Shown piece after piece: positions 40,370 to 47,821 of a DNA stretch of 64,000 nucleotides. The first letter of the stretch is position 1, and each line of letters begins with the position of its first letter. A program made the translations under genes and the position numbers. The notes under the pieces are model-generated. The model worked only from the letters and a program-made list of their open reading frames with translations, ran no database searches and was not told the DNA's origin. The DNA lies in NCBI GenBank assembly GCA_958439195.1, contig OY288166.1:1-64000 (forward strand), written 5' to 3'. This stretch comes from an uncultured Paracoccaceae bacterium. GTDB lineage: Bacteria; Pseudomonadota; Alphaproteobacteria; Rhodobacterales; Rhodobacteraceae.

Positions 40370-41353
40370 TCAGATCAGCCCTTCCTTGCGGAACAGCGCC
40401 TGCAAATCCGTCTCGGGGCGCGCACCGAAATGGCTGATCACTTCCGCCGCCGCGACACAGCCCATTCGCCCGCTTGTCGCCAGCGGCTGCCCGGTCGCCA
40501 AGCCATACAGGAACCCCGCCGCAAACTGGTCGCCTGCCCCGGTGGCATCCACCGGCACCACACGGCGCACCGGCACAGTCACCGTCTCATCCCCGCGCAC
40601 CAGAATGACCTCATCCCCAGACCGGGTGCAAACCACCACCCCGGCATCCGCCGCCGCCTGTTCCAGCGCCGCTGACAGATCGGTCTGATACAGCGATGAC
40701 CACTCATGTTCATTGCCGATCACATAGTCCAATTCCTTGACCAGTCGCCGAAAATCATCGCGGTGCCGGTCCACGCAGAACGGGTCCGACAGCGCAATCC
40801 CCGCCATGCCCCCTGCCTCTCGGCACAGCTTGGCCGCACGTTCAAACGCCTGCTTCCCCTTGGGCTTGTCATAGAGATAGCCCTCAAGAAACAGCAGCGT
40901 CGCCGCCCCCGCCACACCATCGGACACGTCATCCGGCCCCAGCTCGGATGAAATCCCCAGATAGGTGTTCATCGACCGCTCGCCATCGGGCGAGACGAAG
41001 ATCATCGACCGCGATGTTGGCAATTCCCCCCCCGCAACCGGCGGGTTGGGAAAGGCCGTCCCGCCGTCCGCCATGGTCTGCGCATAGAACCGCCCCAGCG
41101 CATCGTCATGCACCCGCCCGATGAACGCCGTCCGCAGCCCCAGATTGCCCAGACCCGCAATGGTATTGGCGACCGATCCGCCGGGCGCCTGCACCCGGTC
41201 CTTCATCGCGGCATACAGGATCTCGCCCCGCTCCCGCTCGACCAGTTGCATGATGCCCTTCTCGATGCCCATCATCTCGATAAAGCTGTCATCGGCCTGA
41301 TTGAACACATCAACAATGGCATTCCCGATGCCGACAACATCATAGGTCTTCAT
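40370..41353 (-). CDS. Adenosine kinase-type PfkB family sugar kinase
   Basis: The 327-residue kinase shows PfkB signatures GGSVANTIAGLGNLG near residue 59, LGRFYAQTMADGG near 86 and DATGAGDQFAAGFLYGL near 270 with the catalytic aspartate. The N terminus YDVVGIGNAIVDVF and the GIEKGIMQLV segment fit the adenosine kinase subgroup of alphaproteobacteria. It would phosphorylate adenosine or a related nucleoside. It overlaps the nth stop by ATGA. Confidence 0.92.
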   Translation of the reverse strand: MKTYDVVGIGNAIVDVFNQADDSFIEMMGIEKGIMQLVERERGEILYAAMKDRVQAPGGSVANTIAGLGNLGLRTAFIGRVHDDALGRFYAQTMADGGTAFPNPPVAGGELPTSRSMIFVSPDGERSMNTYLGISSELGPDDVSDGVAGAATLLFLEGYLYDKPKGKQAFERAAKLCREAGGMAGIALSDPFCVDRHRDDFRRLVKELDYVIGNEHEWSSLYQTDLSAALEQAAADAGVVVCTRSGDEVILVRGDETVTVPVRRVVPVDATGAGDQFAAGFLYGLATGQPLATSGRMGCVAAAEVISHFGARPETDLQALFRKEGLI

Positions 41354-41994
41354 TCGGTCTTTTCCTCATACTGACAAAGGTCGTTGATCGGGCAGATCCC
41401 GCACTTCGGCTTGCGCGCCACGCAAATATAGCGGCCATGCAGGATCATCCAGTGATGCGCGTGCAGTTGAAATTCGGCCGGCACATTGTCCTCGATGGCG
41501 CGTTCCACCGCCGTCTCATCGCGGCCGGGCGCTATGCCGCTGCGGTTGCCCAGCCGGAATATATGCGTATCCACCGCCTGCGACGGCTGGCCGAACCACA
41601 TGTTCAAAACCACATTCGCCGTCTTGCGCCCGACCCCCGGCAGCGATTGCAACGCCGCCCGGCTGGACGGCACCTCGCCACCAAAATCGTCAATCAGGAT
41701 ACGGCTCAGCTTGATCACGTTCCTGGCCTTGTTGCGGAACAGGCCAATCGTCTTGATATGGCTGATCAATCCCTCTTCGCCCAAGGCCAGCATCTTGGCG
41801 GGTGTATCCGCCACTGCAAACAGCCCCCGCGTCGCCTTGTTCACCCCCACATCCGTGGCCTGCGCCGACAGCGCCACCGCCACCAGCAGGGTGAATGCGT
41901 TCACATGCTCCAACTCGCCCTTCGGCGCTGCATCCAGCGCGTGAAAGCGGGTGAAGATCTCCTTCATCGCGGCATAGGAAAGCTGCTTGGCCAT
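41350..41994 (-). CDS. nth: Endonuclease III
   Basis: The 214-residue base-excision repair glycosylase/AP lyase has the helix-hairpin-helix SLPGVGRKTANVV near residue 114 with the catalytic lysine, the catalytic aspartate in VDTHIFRLGNR near 138, and the [4Fe-4S] pattern C-x6-C-x2-C-x5-C in VARKPKCGICPINDLC. The start MAKQLSYAAMKEIF at 41994 has AAGG upstream; the open frame beyond is not conserved. It is divergent from an alkylation-repair gene. Confidence 0.96.
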   Translation of the reverse strand: MAKQLSYAAMKEIFTRFHALDAAPKGELEHVNAFTLLVAVALSAQATDVGVNKATRGLFAVADTPAKMLALGEEGLISHIKTIGLFRNKARNVIKLSRILIDDFGGEVPSSRAALQSLPGVGRKTANVVLNMWFGQPSQAVDTHIFRLGNRSGIAPGRDETAVERAIEDNVPAEFQLHAHHWMILHGRYICVARKPKCGICPINDLCQYEEKTE

Positions 41995-42110
41995 GTTGTC
42001 TGCCTTAAGCGACAGCACCTCACCCGGCAAGCAGCGACCGGCGCGGGATGCGCAAATTCCGGGTCGCCTGTGGCCGCCCGCGCCCATAGACTGCCCCCAA
42101 GGAGAACCCG

Positions 42111-42974
42111 ATGCCCGACCAGACCACCCCCCAATCCCCCGGCTATCATTACGCCGTCATCGCCCGCGCCCTGGCCCTGATCGACAAGGCGGGTCCGGGC
42201 CTGACGCTCGATGATCTTGCCGCGCAGATGAACATGTCCCCCGCCCATTTTCAGCGTGTCTTTTCCCAATGGGTCGGCATCTCGCCAAAGCGCTATCAGC
42301 AATACCTTGCGCTGGATCACGCGCGCCAGATGCTGGCCGAACGCTTTACCGTGCTGGATACAGCGCTTGCAACCGGCCTGTCCGGCTCGGGCCGCCTGCA
42401 TGACCTGTTCCTGCGCTGGGAAGCCATGAGCCCCGGTGATTTCGCCAAGGGCGGCGCGGGCCTGACCATCCGCCACGGCTGGTTCGACAGCCCCTTTGGT
42501 GCCGCCATCGTCATGGGCACCGACAAGGGCATCTGCGGCATCGGTTTCGCCGCCGACATGGGGGCCGAGGCAGCGGTGACCGACCTCACCCGCCGCTGGC
42601 CCAAGGCCAGTTTCGTGGCAGACCCCGATCCCCTTCGCCCCTGGGTCAAGGCCGCCTTTGGCCCGAACGATCCGGGCGATGGTCAAACCGAAACGCCCCT
42701 TCACCTCATCGGCGCGCCCTTCCAGATCAAGGTATGGGAGGCGCTTTTGCGCATCCCCACCGGCCATGTCACCACTTATTCCGAACTGGCCGGCGCCGTC
42801 GGCCACCCAAAGGCCGTGCGCGCCGTCGGCACCGCTGTGGGCCGCAACCCAATCAGCTTTCTGATCCCCTGCCACCGCGCCTTGCGCAAATCCGGCGATC
42901 TTGGCGGCTATCACTGGGGCCTGCCGGTCAAACGCGCCATTCTGGCCTGGGAATCCGCCCGCACCGGAATGTGA
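42111..42974 (+). CDS. AraC / O6-alkylguanine-DNA methyltransferase fusion (Ada-like)
   Basis: The 287-residue protein joins an AraC-type DNA-binding domain (about residues 12-110, LTLDDLAAQMNMSPAHFQRVF) to a methyltransferase domain (about 120-285) with the alkyl-acceptor motif PCHRALRKSG near 255. The N-terminal zinc-cysteine domain of classical Ada, which senses phosphotriester damage, is absent. It is divergent from nth, so two DNA-repair genes share a control region. A CCAGCCA/TGGCTGG hairpin follows the stop at 43010-43029. Confidence 0.93.
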   Translation: MPDQTTPQSPGYHYAVIARALALIDKAGPGLTLDDLAAQMNMSPAHFQRVFSQWVGISPKRYQQYLALDHARQMLAERFTVLDTALATGLSGSGRLHDLFLRWEAMSPGDFAKGGAGLTIRHGWFDSPFGAAIVMGTDKGICGIGFAADMGAEAAVTDLTRRWPKASFVADPDPLRPWVKAAFGPNDPGDGQTETPLHLIGAPFQIKVWEALLRIPTGHVTTYSELAGAVGHPKAVRAVGTAVGRNPISFLIPCHRALRKSGDLGGYHWGLPVKRAILAWESARTGM

Positions 42975-43083
42975 TGCGCGGAATGTTGCCGCAAACCGGG
43001 CATCGCTATCCAGCCACGCCGCTGGCTGGTATATGAACGATCGGCACCCGAACTGTCGGGCGATAACCATCAAGGCGATTACC

Positions 43084-43740
43084 ATGACCTTCAAGACACC
43101 CCTGATCCTGTCCACCGTGGGCCTTCTTGCCCTCACCGCCTGCGTTCCCGCTGATCCCTACGGCGCCCCTGCCGCACCGGCCGGTCCCCGCACCCAATCC
43201 GGCGCGCTGATCGGCGCTATGGCGGGCGGCCTTCTCGGATCGCAAAGCAGCGATGACCGCTTGCTGAAAACCGCCGTCGGTGCCGGGATCGGCGCAGTCG
43301 TCGGCGGTGCCATCGGTGCCACGCTTGACGCGCAGGCCGCCGAGTTGCGCGGCATCAACGGTCAATTCAACGTCACCAACATGGGTGACTACCTTGTCGT
43401 CAACATGCCGCAAGACGTGCTCTTTGCCGTCGACAGCGCCGCCTTGCGCCCCGACCTGCAAGATGACATCCGCTCTGTCGCGCAGAACCTGCTGCGCTAT
43501 CCCAACAGCCAGATCCAGATCATCGGCCACACCGACAACACGGGTGCGGCCAGCTATAACCAGGATCTGTCGCAGCGACGCGCCGTTTCGGTGGCAACGG
43601 TTCTGCGGGGCAGCGGTGTGCCGTCGAACCGCGTCACCGCCTTTGGCCGGGGCGAGGATCAGCCAATCGCATCGAACCTGACGCCGGAAGGCCGCGCCCA
43701 GAACCGTCGCGTGGAAATCATCATCCGCCCGACCAACTAA
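43084..43740 (+). CDS. OmpA-family outer-membrane lipoprotein
   Basis: The 218-residue protein has a signal peptide with lipobox LTAC (Cys at about residue 20). A glycine-zipper-like hydrophobic region follows (GALIGAMAGGLLGS and GAGIGAVVGGAIGATL, residues 38-80). The C-terminal OmpA domain (about 105-216) contains IIGHTDNTGAASYN and RVEIIIRPTN. It likely anchors the outer membrane to peptidoglycan. A strong terminator follows. Confidence 0.92.
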   Translation: MTFKTPLILSTVGLLALTACVPADPYGAPAAPAGPRTQSGALIGAMAGGLLGSQSSDDRLLKTAVGAGIGAVVGGAIGATLDAQAAELRGINGQFNVTNMGDYLVVNMPQDVLFAVDSAALRPDLQDDIRSVAQNLLRYPNSQIQIIGHTDNTGAASYNQDLSQRRAVSVATVLRGSGVPSNRVTAFGRGEDQPIASNLTPEGRAQNRRVEIIIRPTN

Positions 43741-43756
43741 TACCAGACGGCAAACC

Positions 43757-43795
43757 AATGGAAAGGCCGGGCCAAGTGCCCGGCCTTTTCCATTG
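43757..43795 (+). terminator. Rho-independent terminator of the OmpA lipoprotein gene
   Basis: AAAGGCCGGGC (43762-43772) and GCCCGGCCTTT (43778-43788) form an 11-bp stem with loop CAAGT, followed by one more T. Outer bases CAATGG / CCATTG extend the pairing. Confidence 0.85.
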
Positions 43796-43829
43796 TGAAG
43801 TGCCGCCTTTGGTCATAAATTCCGACCAA
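43793..43829 (+). promoter_or_regulatory. GntR gene promoter with TTGGT-N11-ACCAA operator
   Basis: TTGTGA (43793-43798), 16 bases, ATAAAT (43815-43820) form a plausible promoter. The inverted repeat TTGGT-N11-ACCAA at 43809-43829 covers the -10 box, exactly as before glcD at 21897-21917, and suggests autoregulation. Confidence 0.65.
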
Positions 43830-43842
43830 TCCGGGGATGTTC

Positions 43843-44610
43843 ATGCCGTTTCACAAGGTCCAGACCGAAAAGCTGTCGCAATCCGTGATCCGTCAGATCG
43901 AACTGCTGATCCTGCGCGGCATCCTGCGCCCCGGTGAACGCCTGCCCTCGGAACGGGAACTGGCCGAACGCATGGATGTGTCCCGCCCGTCGCTGCGCGA
44001 AGCAGTGGGCGATTTGCAGGATCGCGGCCTGCTTGTCGCGCGCCCCAATGCCGGTATCTATGTGGCCGACGTCCTCGGCTCCGCCTTCGCCCCCGCGCTG
44101 GTCGACCTGTTCGCCCGCCACGACGAGGCGGTGTTTGACTACATCGCCTTTCGCCGCGACATGGAAGGTCTGGCCGCCGACCGCGCCGCCCGCCTGGCCT
44201 CTGACACCGACCTGTCCGTCATAAACGCCATCTTCATCAAGATGGAAGCCGCCCACAGCAAACGCGACCCATCAGACGAGGCGGCGCTGGACGCCGAATT
44301 TCATATGGCGATCATCGAAGCCAGCCACAATGTCGTCATGCTGCACATGATGCGGTCGATGTTCGACCTGCTCCGTCAGGGCGTGTTCTATAATCGCCAA
44401 ATGATGTTCAAGGCACGCACCACGCGCGAGGCGCTGCTGGATCAGCACCGCGCCATCAACGCCGCGTTGCAATCGCGTGACGCCACTGCCGCCCGCGCGG
44501 CGGTCGAGGCGCATCTGACCTATGTCGAAACCGCGCTCACCGAACAGATCCGCGCCGAACGGAATGAGACCATCGCACGTCAACGGCTGGAACATGAACA
44601 GGGCCGCTAG
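43843..44610 (+). CDS. FadR-type GntR regulator, probable glycolate (GlcC-like) regulator
   Basis: The 255-residue protein has an N-terminal winged helix (LRPGERLPSERELAERMDVSRPSLREAVGDL, residues 24-54 in parts) and a C-terminal FCD ligand domain with AEFHMAIIEASHN near 152 and MMRSMFDLLRQGV near 170. FCD proteins of the GlcC/LldR/PdhR group bind small organic acids. The shared operator before glcD supports glycolate control. ATG 43843 is preferred because GGGG lies six bases upstream; an ATG two codons earlier is too close to it. Confidence 0.88.
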   Translation: MPFHKVQTEKLSQSVIRQIELLILRGILRPGERLPSERELAERMDVSRPSLREAVGDLQDRGLLVARPNAGIYVADVLGSAFAPALVDLFARHDEAVFDYIAFRRDMEGLAADRAARLASDTDLSVINAIFIKMEAAHSKRDPSDEAALDAEFHMAIIEASHNVVMLHMMRSMFDLLRQGVFYNRQMMFKARTTREALLDQHRAINAALQSRDATAARAAVEAHLTYVETALTEQIRAERNETIARQRLEHEQGR

Positions 44611-44615
44611 GCCCA

Positions 44616-44643
44616 TGAAAAAACCCGGCCTAGTGGCCGGGTT
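44616..44643 (-). terminator. Terminator of the Fo operon
   Basis: AACCCGGCC-ACTA-GGCCGGGTT on the minus strand (44643-44622) is a 9-bp stem followed by further T residues. It lies 28 bases past the atpF stop. It may also end the convergent GntR transcript. Confidence 0.85.
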
Positions 44644-44670
44644 CATTCCAACTTCCGAAACCCGAAGGCT

Positions 44671-45228
44671 TCAGTGCATCTTGGCTTCGACCTGCGCAAT
44701 CGCCGCGTCGATGGATGCTGCGGTGCCTTCTGCCGTCATCTGCTTGGCCAGCACATCGCCCGCCGCCGCAACTGCCACGGCAATCGCCTGCTCGCGCACG
44801 GCACGGATGGCCGAGGCTTCCGCCGAAGCAATCTGATCCTCTGCCGCGGCCATACGGCGCGCGATAGAGGTTTGCAGATCGGCCTTGGCCTGCGCCGCTG
44901 CCGTCATCGCCTCTTCCTTGGCATTCGCCACGATACGCTCTGACTGTTCCTGCACATCCTTTTGCTTGCGCTCATAGGATGCCAGCAAGGCCTTTGCCTC
45001 ATCGCGCAACGCCCGCGCCTCTTCCAGTTCCGCCTTGATCTGCGCAGCGCGCCCATCCAGCAGCCCGGTGATCTTTGCCGGCACCTTGTAGTAAAGCAGG
45101 ATGCCGATAAAGACGATGAAACCGATCGACACGATGAAATCGGTATTGCTCAGCGAAAAGAACGGCTTTCCTGCCGCCGCCATCGCAGGCGTGGCAGTCA
45201 AAGCCAGAAGTGCCAGAAGCATTCTCAT
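44671..45228 (-). CDS. atpF: F1Fo ATP synthase subunit b
   Basis: The 185-residue stator subunit has a short hydrophobic leader-like N terminus (MRMLLALLALTATPAMA), a membrane helix (about residues 32-48, FIVSIGFIVFIGILLYY) and a long charged coiled coil that reaches F1. ATG 45228 is preferred over the GTG at 45237 because AAAGGG is well spaced; the GTG overlaps the b' stop. A second b-type gene upstream is typical of alphaproteobacteria. Confidence 0.94.
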   Translation of the reverse strand: MRMLLALLALTATPAMAAAGKPFFSLSNTDFIVSIGFIVFIGILLYYKVPAKITGLLDGRAAQIKAELEEARALRDEAKALLASYERKQKDVQEQSERIVANAKEEAMTAAAQAKADLQTSIARRMAAAEDQIASAEASAIRAVREQAIAVAVAAAGDVLAKQMTAEGTAASIDAAIAQVEAKMH

Positions 45229-45233
45229 CGCGT

Positions 45234-45782
45234 TCACCCTTTCAGCCGTGCTGTGACAGCCGCCGTCACCGACCGCGCATCCGCCTTGCCGCCCAGTGCC
45301 GCGACCAGTTCCTTGGCAGTATCCTTCGCCACCTCGGTCACAGCCTCCAGCGCCCCGGCACGAATTTCGCCGATCCGCTTTTCCGATTCCGCCGATCGCG
45401 CAGCAATCTCAGCATCGGCCCGCGCAGTCGCTGCATCCAGATCTTTCTGGATATCCGCCCGCGCCTCGGCCACGATCTTCGCCGCCTCGGCCCGCGCACG
45501 CGCCAGCGCATCCTGATAGGCCTTTTCGGCGTCAACTGCCTTGGCCTTCAGTTCTTCTGCCGCCGTCAGGTCGTTGGTGATCGTGCCCTTGCGTTCGGCA
45601 AGAACGCCGCCGATGCGCGGCAGCGCAATCCGCGACAGCACGAAATAGATTGCGATCAGCGCGACGACCAACCAGAAAACCTGGTTCGGCATCCACTCCA
45701 CGCAAAGCTGCGGCATCCCAATGGCGCTGCCATTGGCATCCACGCAGGCCCCGATCGCACCGCCGGTTGTTTCAGTCGCCAT
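45234..45782 (-). CDS. atpF': F1Fo ATP synthase subunit b'
   Basis: The 182-residue second stator subunit has a polar N terminus (MATETTGGAIGACVDANGSA), one membrane helix (about residues 34-50, QVFWLVVALIAIYFVLS) and a long Ala/Glu/Lys-rich coiled coil. It forms a heterodimer with subunit b. Its stop is overlapped by the potential GTG of atpF. A stable hairpin separates it from atpE upstream. Confidence 0.94.
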   Translation of the reverse strand: MATETTGGAIGACVDANGSAIGMPQLCVEWMPNQVFWLVVALIAIYFVLSRIALPRIGGVLAERKGTITNDLTAAEELKAKAVDAEKAYQDALARARAEAAKIVAEARADIQKDLDAATARADAEIAARSAESEKRIGEIRAGALEAVTEVAKDTAKELVAALGGKADARSVTAAVTARLKG

Positions 45783-45814
45783 CTTGTCCTCCGCCGGACC
45801 CTTTGAACTTCGAA

Positions 45815-45840
45815 GGGGTGCCGGTTCCCCGGCACGCCCC
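45815..45840 (-). other. Hairpin between atpE and atpF'
   Basis: GTGCCGG-TTCC-CCGGCAC, extended by GGGG/CCCC with one bulge, forms a stable stem-loop just after the c-subunit gene. There is no T run, so a partial terminator or mRNA-stabilising element is likely. Such an element would favour higher expression of subunit c. Confidence 0.6.
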
Positions 45841-45865
45841 CCTCACGTCAGGATACGAAGTCAGA

Positions 45866-46102
45866 TCAGACCGCGAACATCAGCAGAAGCGCAACGAGGA
45901 ACGCGAAGATCCCCAGAGCTTCGGCAAAAGCCAGACCGATGAACAGCGTTGCGGTCTGCGAACCGGCAGCCGACGGATTGCGCAGGGCGCCCGCCAGGAA
46001 GTTCGCCGCCACGTTGCCCACACCGATAGCGGCCATGCCCGAACCGATGGCGGCGAGGCCGGCACCGATGAACTGACCCATGCTTGCGATATCGCCTTCC
46101 AT
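45866..46102 (-). CDS. atpE: F1Fo ATP synthase subunit c
   Basis: The 78-residue rotor subunit is a two-helix hairpin: helix 1 is the Gly/Ala-rich GAGLAAIGSGMAAIGVG, the polar loop contains ALRNPSA, and helix 2 carries the proton-binding glutamate in LFIGLAFAEALGIFAFLV. No sodium-binding signature is evident. A strong GGAG site precedes the start. It sits between atpB and atpF'. Confidence 0.97.
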   Translation of the reverse strand: MEGDIASMGQFIGAGLAAIGSGMAAIGVGNVAANFLAGALRNPSAAGSQTATLFIGLAFAEALGIFAFLVALLLMFAV

Positions 46103-46150
46103 GATTTTCTCCTTGCGATGGAATGCTGTTGATTAGAACCGAACCGCGCC

Positions 46151-46903
46151 TCAGTGGCCGGGATGCAGGGCATCCCGCAGATAGACGCAGGTCAGGATGG
46201 TAAAGACATAGGCCTGGATAAAGGCGACGAGCACCTCAAGCCCATAGATTGCGACGATGGCCAGGATCGAAACCGGGGCCAACGCGGCCACACCGGCAAA
46301 GGCCGCAAAGACCTTGATCACGGTATGACCGGCCATGATGTTGCCTGCCAGTCGGATGGAATGGCTGACCGGGCGGACAAAGTAGGAAATCACTTCGATC
46401 ACCGCGATGATCGGGCGCAGCACCAGCGGCGCATCCGACATCCAGAACAGGCCAAGGAAATGGGCCCCATTCTTGACGAAACCCAACACCGTCACGGCGA
46501 TGAACACACCAAAGCCCAGAACCGCCGTCGCCGCGATATGCGACGTGGGGCTAAAGGACATCGGGATCAGCGCCAGATAGTTGGTCATCAGGATAAAGAC
46601 GAACAGCGTGAAGATCTTCGGGAAATACTTCGCGCCATCCGGCCCGGCGATGTCTTCCACCATCTTGTAGATGAAGCCATAGGCCAGTTCCGCGATGGAT
46701 TGGACGCGCGTCGGAATGATCGCCCGCCCGCGCGTTCCCATCACGAACAGCGCCACCGTGCACAGCACCGCAATGCCCAGCCACAGCGTCACGTTGGTCG
46801 GCGTGTACCACTGCACCGGACCCTCGCCAAACAGCGGCTTGACGATGAACTGGTCCATCGGGTGAAACACCAGACCGCCTTCGCTATGCGCCTCTTCCGC
46901 CAC
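46151..46903 (-). CDS. atpB: F1Fo ATP synthase subunit a
   Basis: The 250-residue Fo channel subunit has five to six membrane helices. The essential arginine is in SIRLAGNIMAGHTVI near residue 185, and GLEVLVAFIQAYVFTILTCVYL near 215 forms the proton path. The N terminus FHPMDQFIVKPLFG is typical of Rhodobacterales. It starts one base after the atpI stop. Confidence 0.97.
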   Translation of the reverse strand: MAEEAHSEGGLVFHPMDQFIVKPLFGEGPVQWYTPTNVTLWLGIAVLCTVALFVMGTRGRAIIPTRVQSIAELAYGFIYKMVEDIAGPDGAKYFPKIFTLFVFILMTNYLALIPMSFSPTSHIAATAVLGFGVFIAVTVLGFVKNGAHFLGLFWMSDAPLVLRPIIAVIEVISYFVRPVSHSIRLAGNIMAGHTVIKVFAAFAGVAALAPVSILAIVAIYGLEVLVAFIQAYVFTILTCVYLRDALHPGH

Positions 46904-46904
46904 G

Positions 46905-47237
46905 TCAGTCGTCCCCTTGTTCGGCGGCCTCGGCCGCCTTGCGTTCCTGCACCTCTTTCGCCGATCTCAGCATGGTTTTCACACCCGCCGCGAGACCCGC
47001 GAAAATGAACAGCACCATAAAGATGGGCAGCGTTCCAAGCAGAACATCCAACCCGTATCCGATGCCGAAACCGATCCCAAGACCGGCCACAAGTTCCACC
47101 ACCATCCGCCATGCCAGATTGGCCTGCGAATACTGGCTGTCCTGATGGCGCTTGGCGGGTCCTTCGACCACGCCCTTCACCTTGGCGATCCGTTCCTCAA
47201 GCGCCCGTAGACGCTCGTGATCGGGGTCTTCTGCCAT
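46905..47237 (-). CDS. atpI: ATP synthase accessory protein AtpI
   Basis: The 110-residue protein has a charged N-terminal helix, then two membrane helices (about residues 45-66 and 70-88) with the AtpI-type GLGIGFGIGYGLDVLLGTLP loop. It helps assemble the c-ring in related systems. It is the first gene of the Fo operon and is preceded by a well-matched promoter at 47267-47295. Confidence 0.93.
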   Translation of the reverse strand: MAEDPDHERLRALEERIAKVKGVVEGPAKRHQDSQYSQANLAWRMVVELVAGLGIGFGIGYGLDVLLGTLPIFMVLFIFAGLAAGVKTMLRSAKEVQERKAAEAAEQGDD

Positions 47238-47266
47238 GGTTGGGTGCCCCCAGTACAGTCGGGGGA

Positions 47267-47295
47267 TACCTACGAAGGGGGGTGGCCCGAGTCAA
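47267..47295 (-). promoter_or_regulatory. Promoter of the Fo operon
   Basis: On the minus strand TTGACT (47295-47290) and TAGGTA (47272-47267) are separated by 17 bases, close to the housekeeping consensus. The start site would be about 20-25 bases before the atpI ATG. Inverted repeats AATGATTTCATT (47330-47341) and TGAA-N6-TTCA (47341-47354) lie upstream. Confidence 0.65.
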
Positions 47296-47411
47296 GCGCC
47301 GAAATCCCCCCGCGTCCAAGACACAAAGCAATGATTTCATTGAATTATATTTCAGGCTGATCCCACACCAAAAGCACCCGCGCGCCGTGACATGCCCTAT
47401 CCGCATATTCA

Positions 47412-47424
47412 ACCAACCGGTTGA
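47412..47424. promoter_or_regulatory. ACCAACCGGTTGA motif, copy 2
   Basis: It contains the palindrome CAACCGGTTG, lies 33 bases before the ArsR-type gene and is identical to 13 bases at 31192-31204. Candidate operator for that regulator. Confidence 0.5.
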
Positions 47425-47456
47425 CGATCAAACGCGCCCGCCGCAAACATGCGCGC

Positions 47457-47804
47457 ATGACCAGCCCTTCATCCCATCCACTCGACACCGTATTCGCGGC
47501 TCTGGCCGACCCGACCCGCCGTGCCATCCTGACCATGCTTCTCGAAGATGACATGGCCGTCACGGATGTTGCCCACCCCTTCGCCATGTCGCTTGCGGCC
47601 ATCTCCAAACACCTTCAGGTGCTGGCCGATGCGCGCCTGATCACCCAGGAAAAACGCGGCCGGGTGAAATGGTGCAAGCTGGAACCCGATGCCCTGCGTG
47701 CGGCTTCGGTCTGGATGCAGGGCTTCGGTCAATTCGACCCGGTCGATCTGGATGCCTTCGAACGCTTCCTTGCAACCGAACTCCCGGACGATCCCGAAAT
47801 CTGA
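47457..47804 (+). CDS. ArsR/SmtB family transcriptional regulator
   Basis: The 115-residue protein is a winged-helix repressor: FAALADPTRRAILTMLLEDD near residue 10, then the recognition helix MSLAAISKHLQVLADARLI near 44 and the wing EKRGRVKWCKLE. The metal-binding ELCVCD motif of ArsR is missing, so it probably is not an arsenic sensor. The start MTSPSSHPLDTVF at 47457 is preferred over an upstream in-frame start inside the motif region. No obvious target gene is adjacent. Confidence 0.9.
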   Translation: MTSPSSHPLDTVFAALADPTRRAILTMLLEDDMAVTDVAHPFAMSLAAISKHLQVLADARLITQEKRGRVKWCKLEPDALRAASVWMQGFGQFDPVDLDAFERFLATELPDDPEI

Positions 47805-47821
47805 CGCAGATTTCGCCCGTC

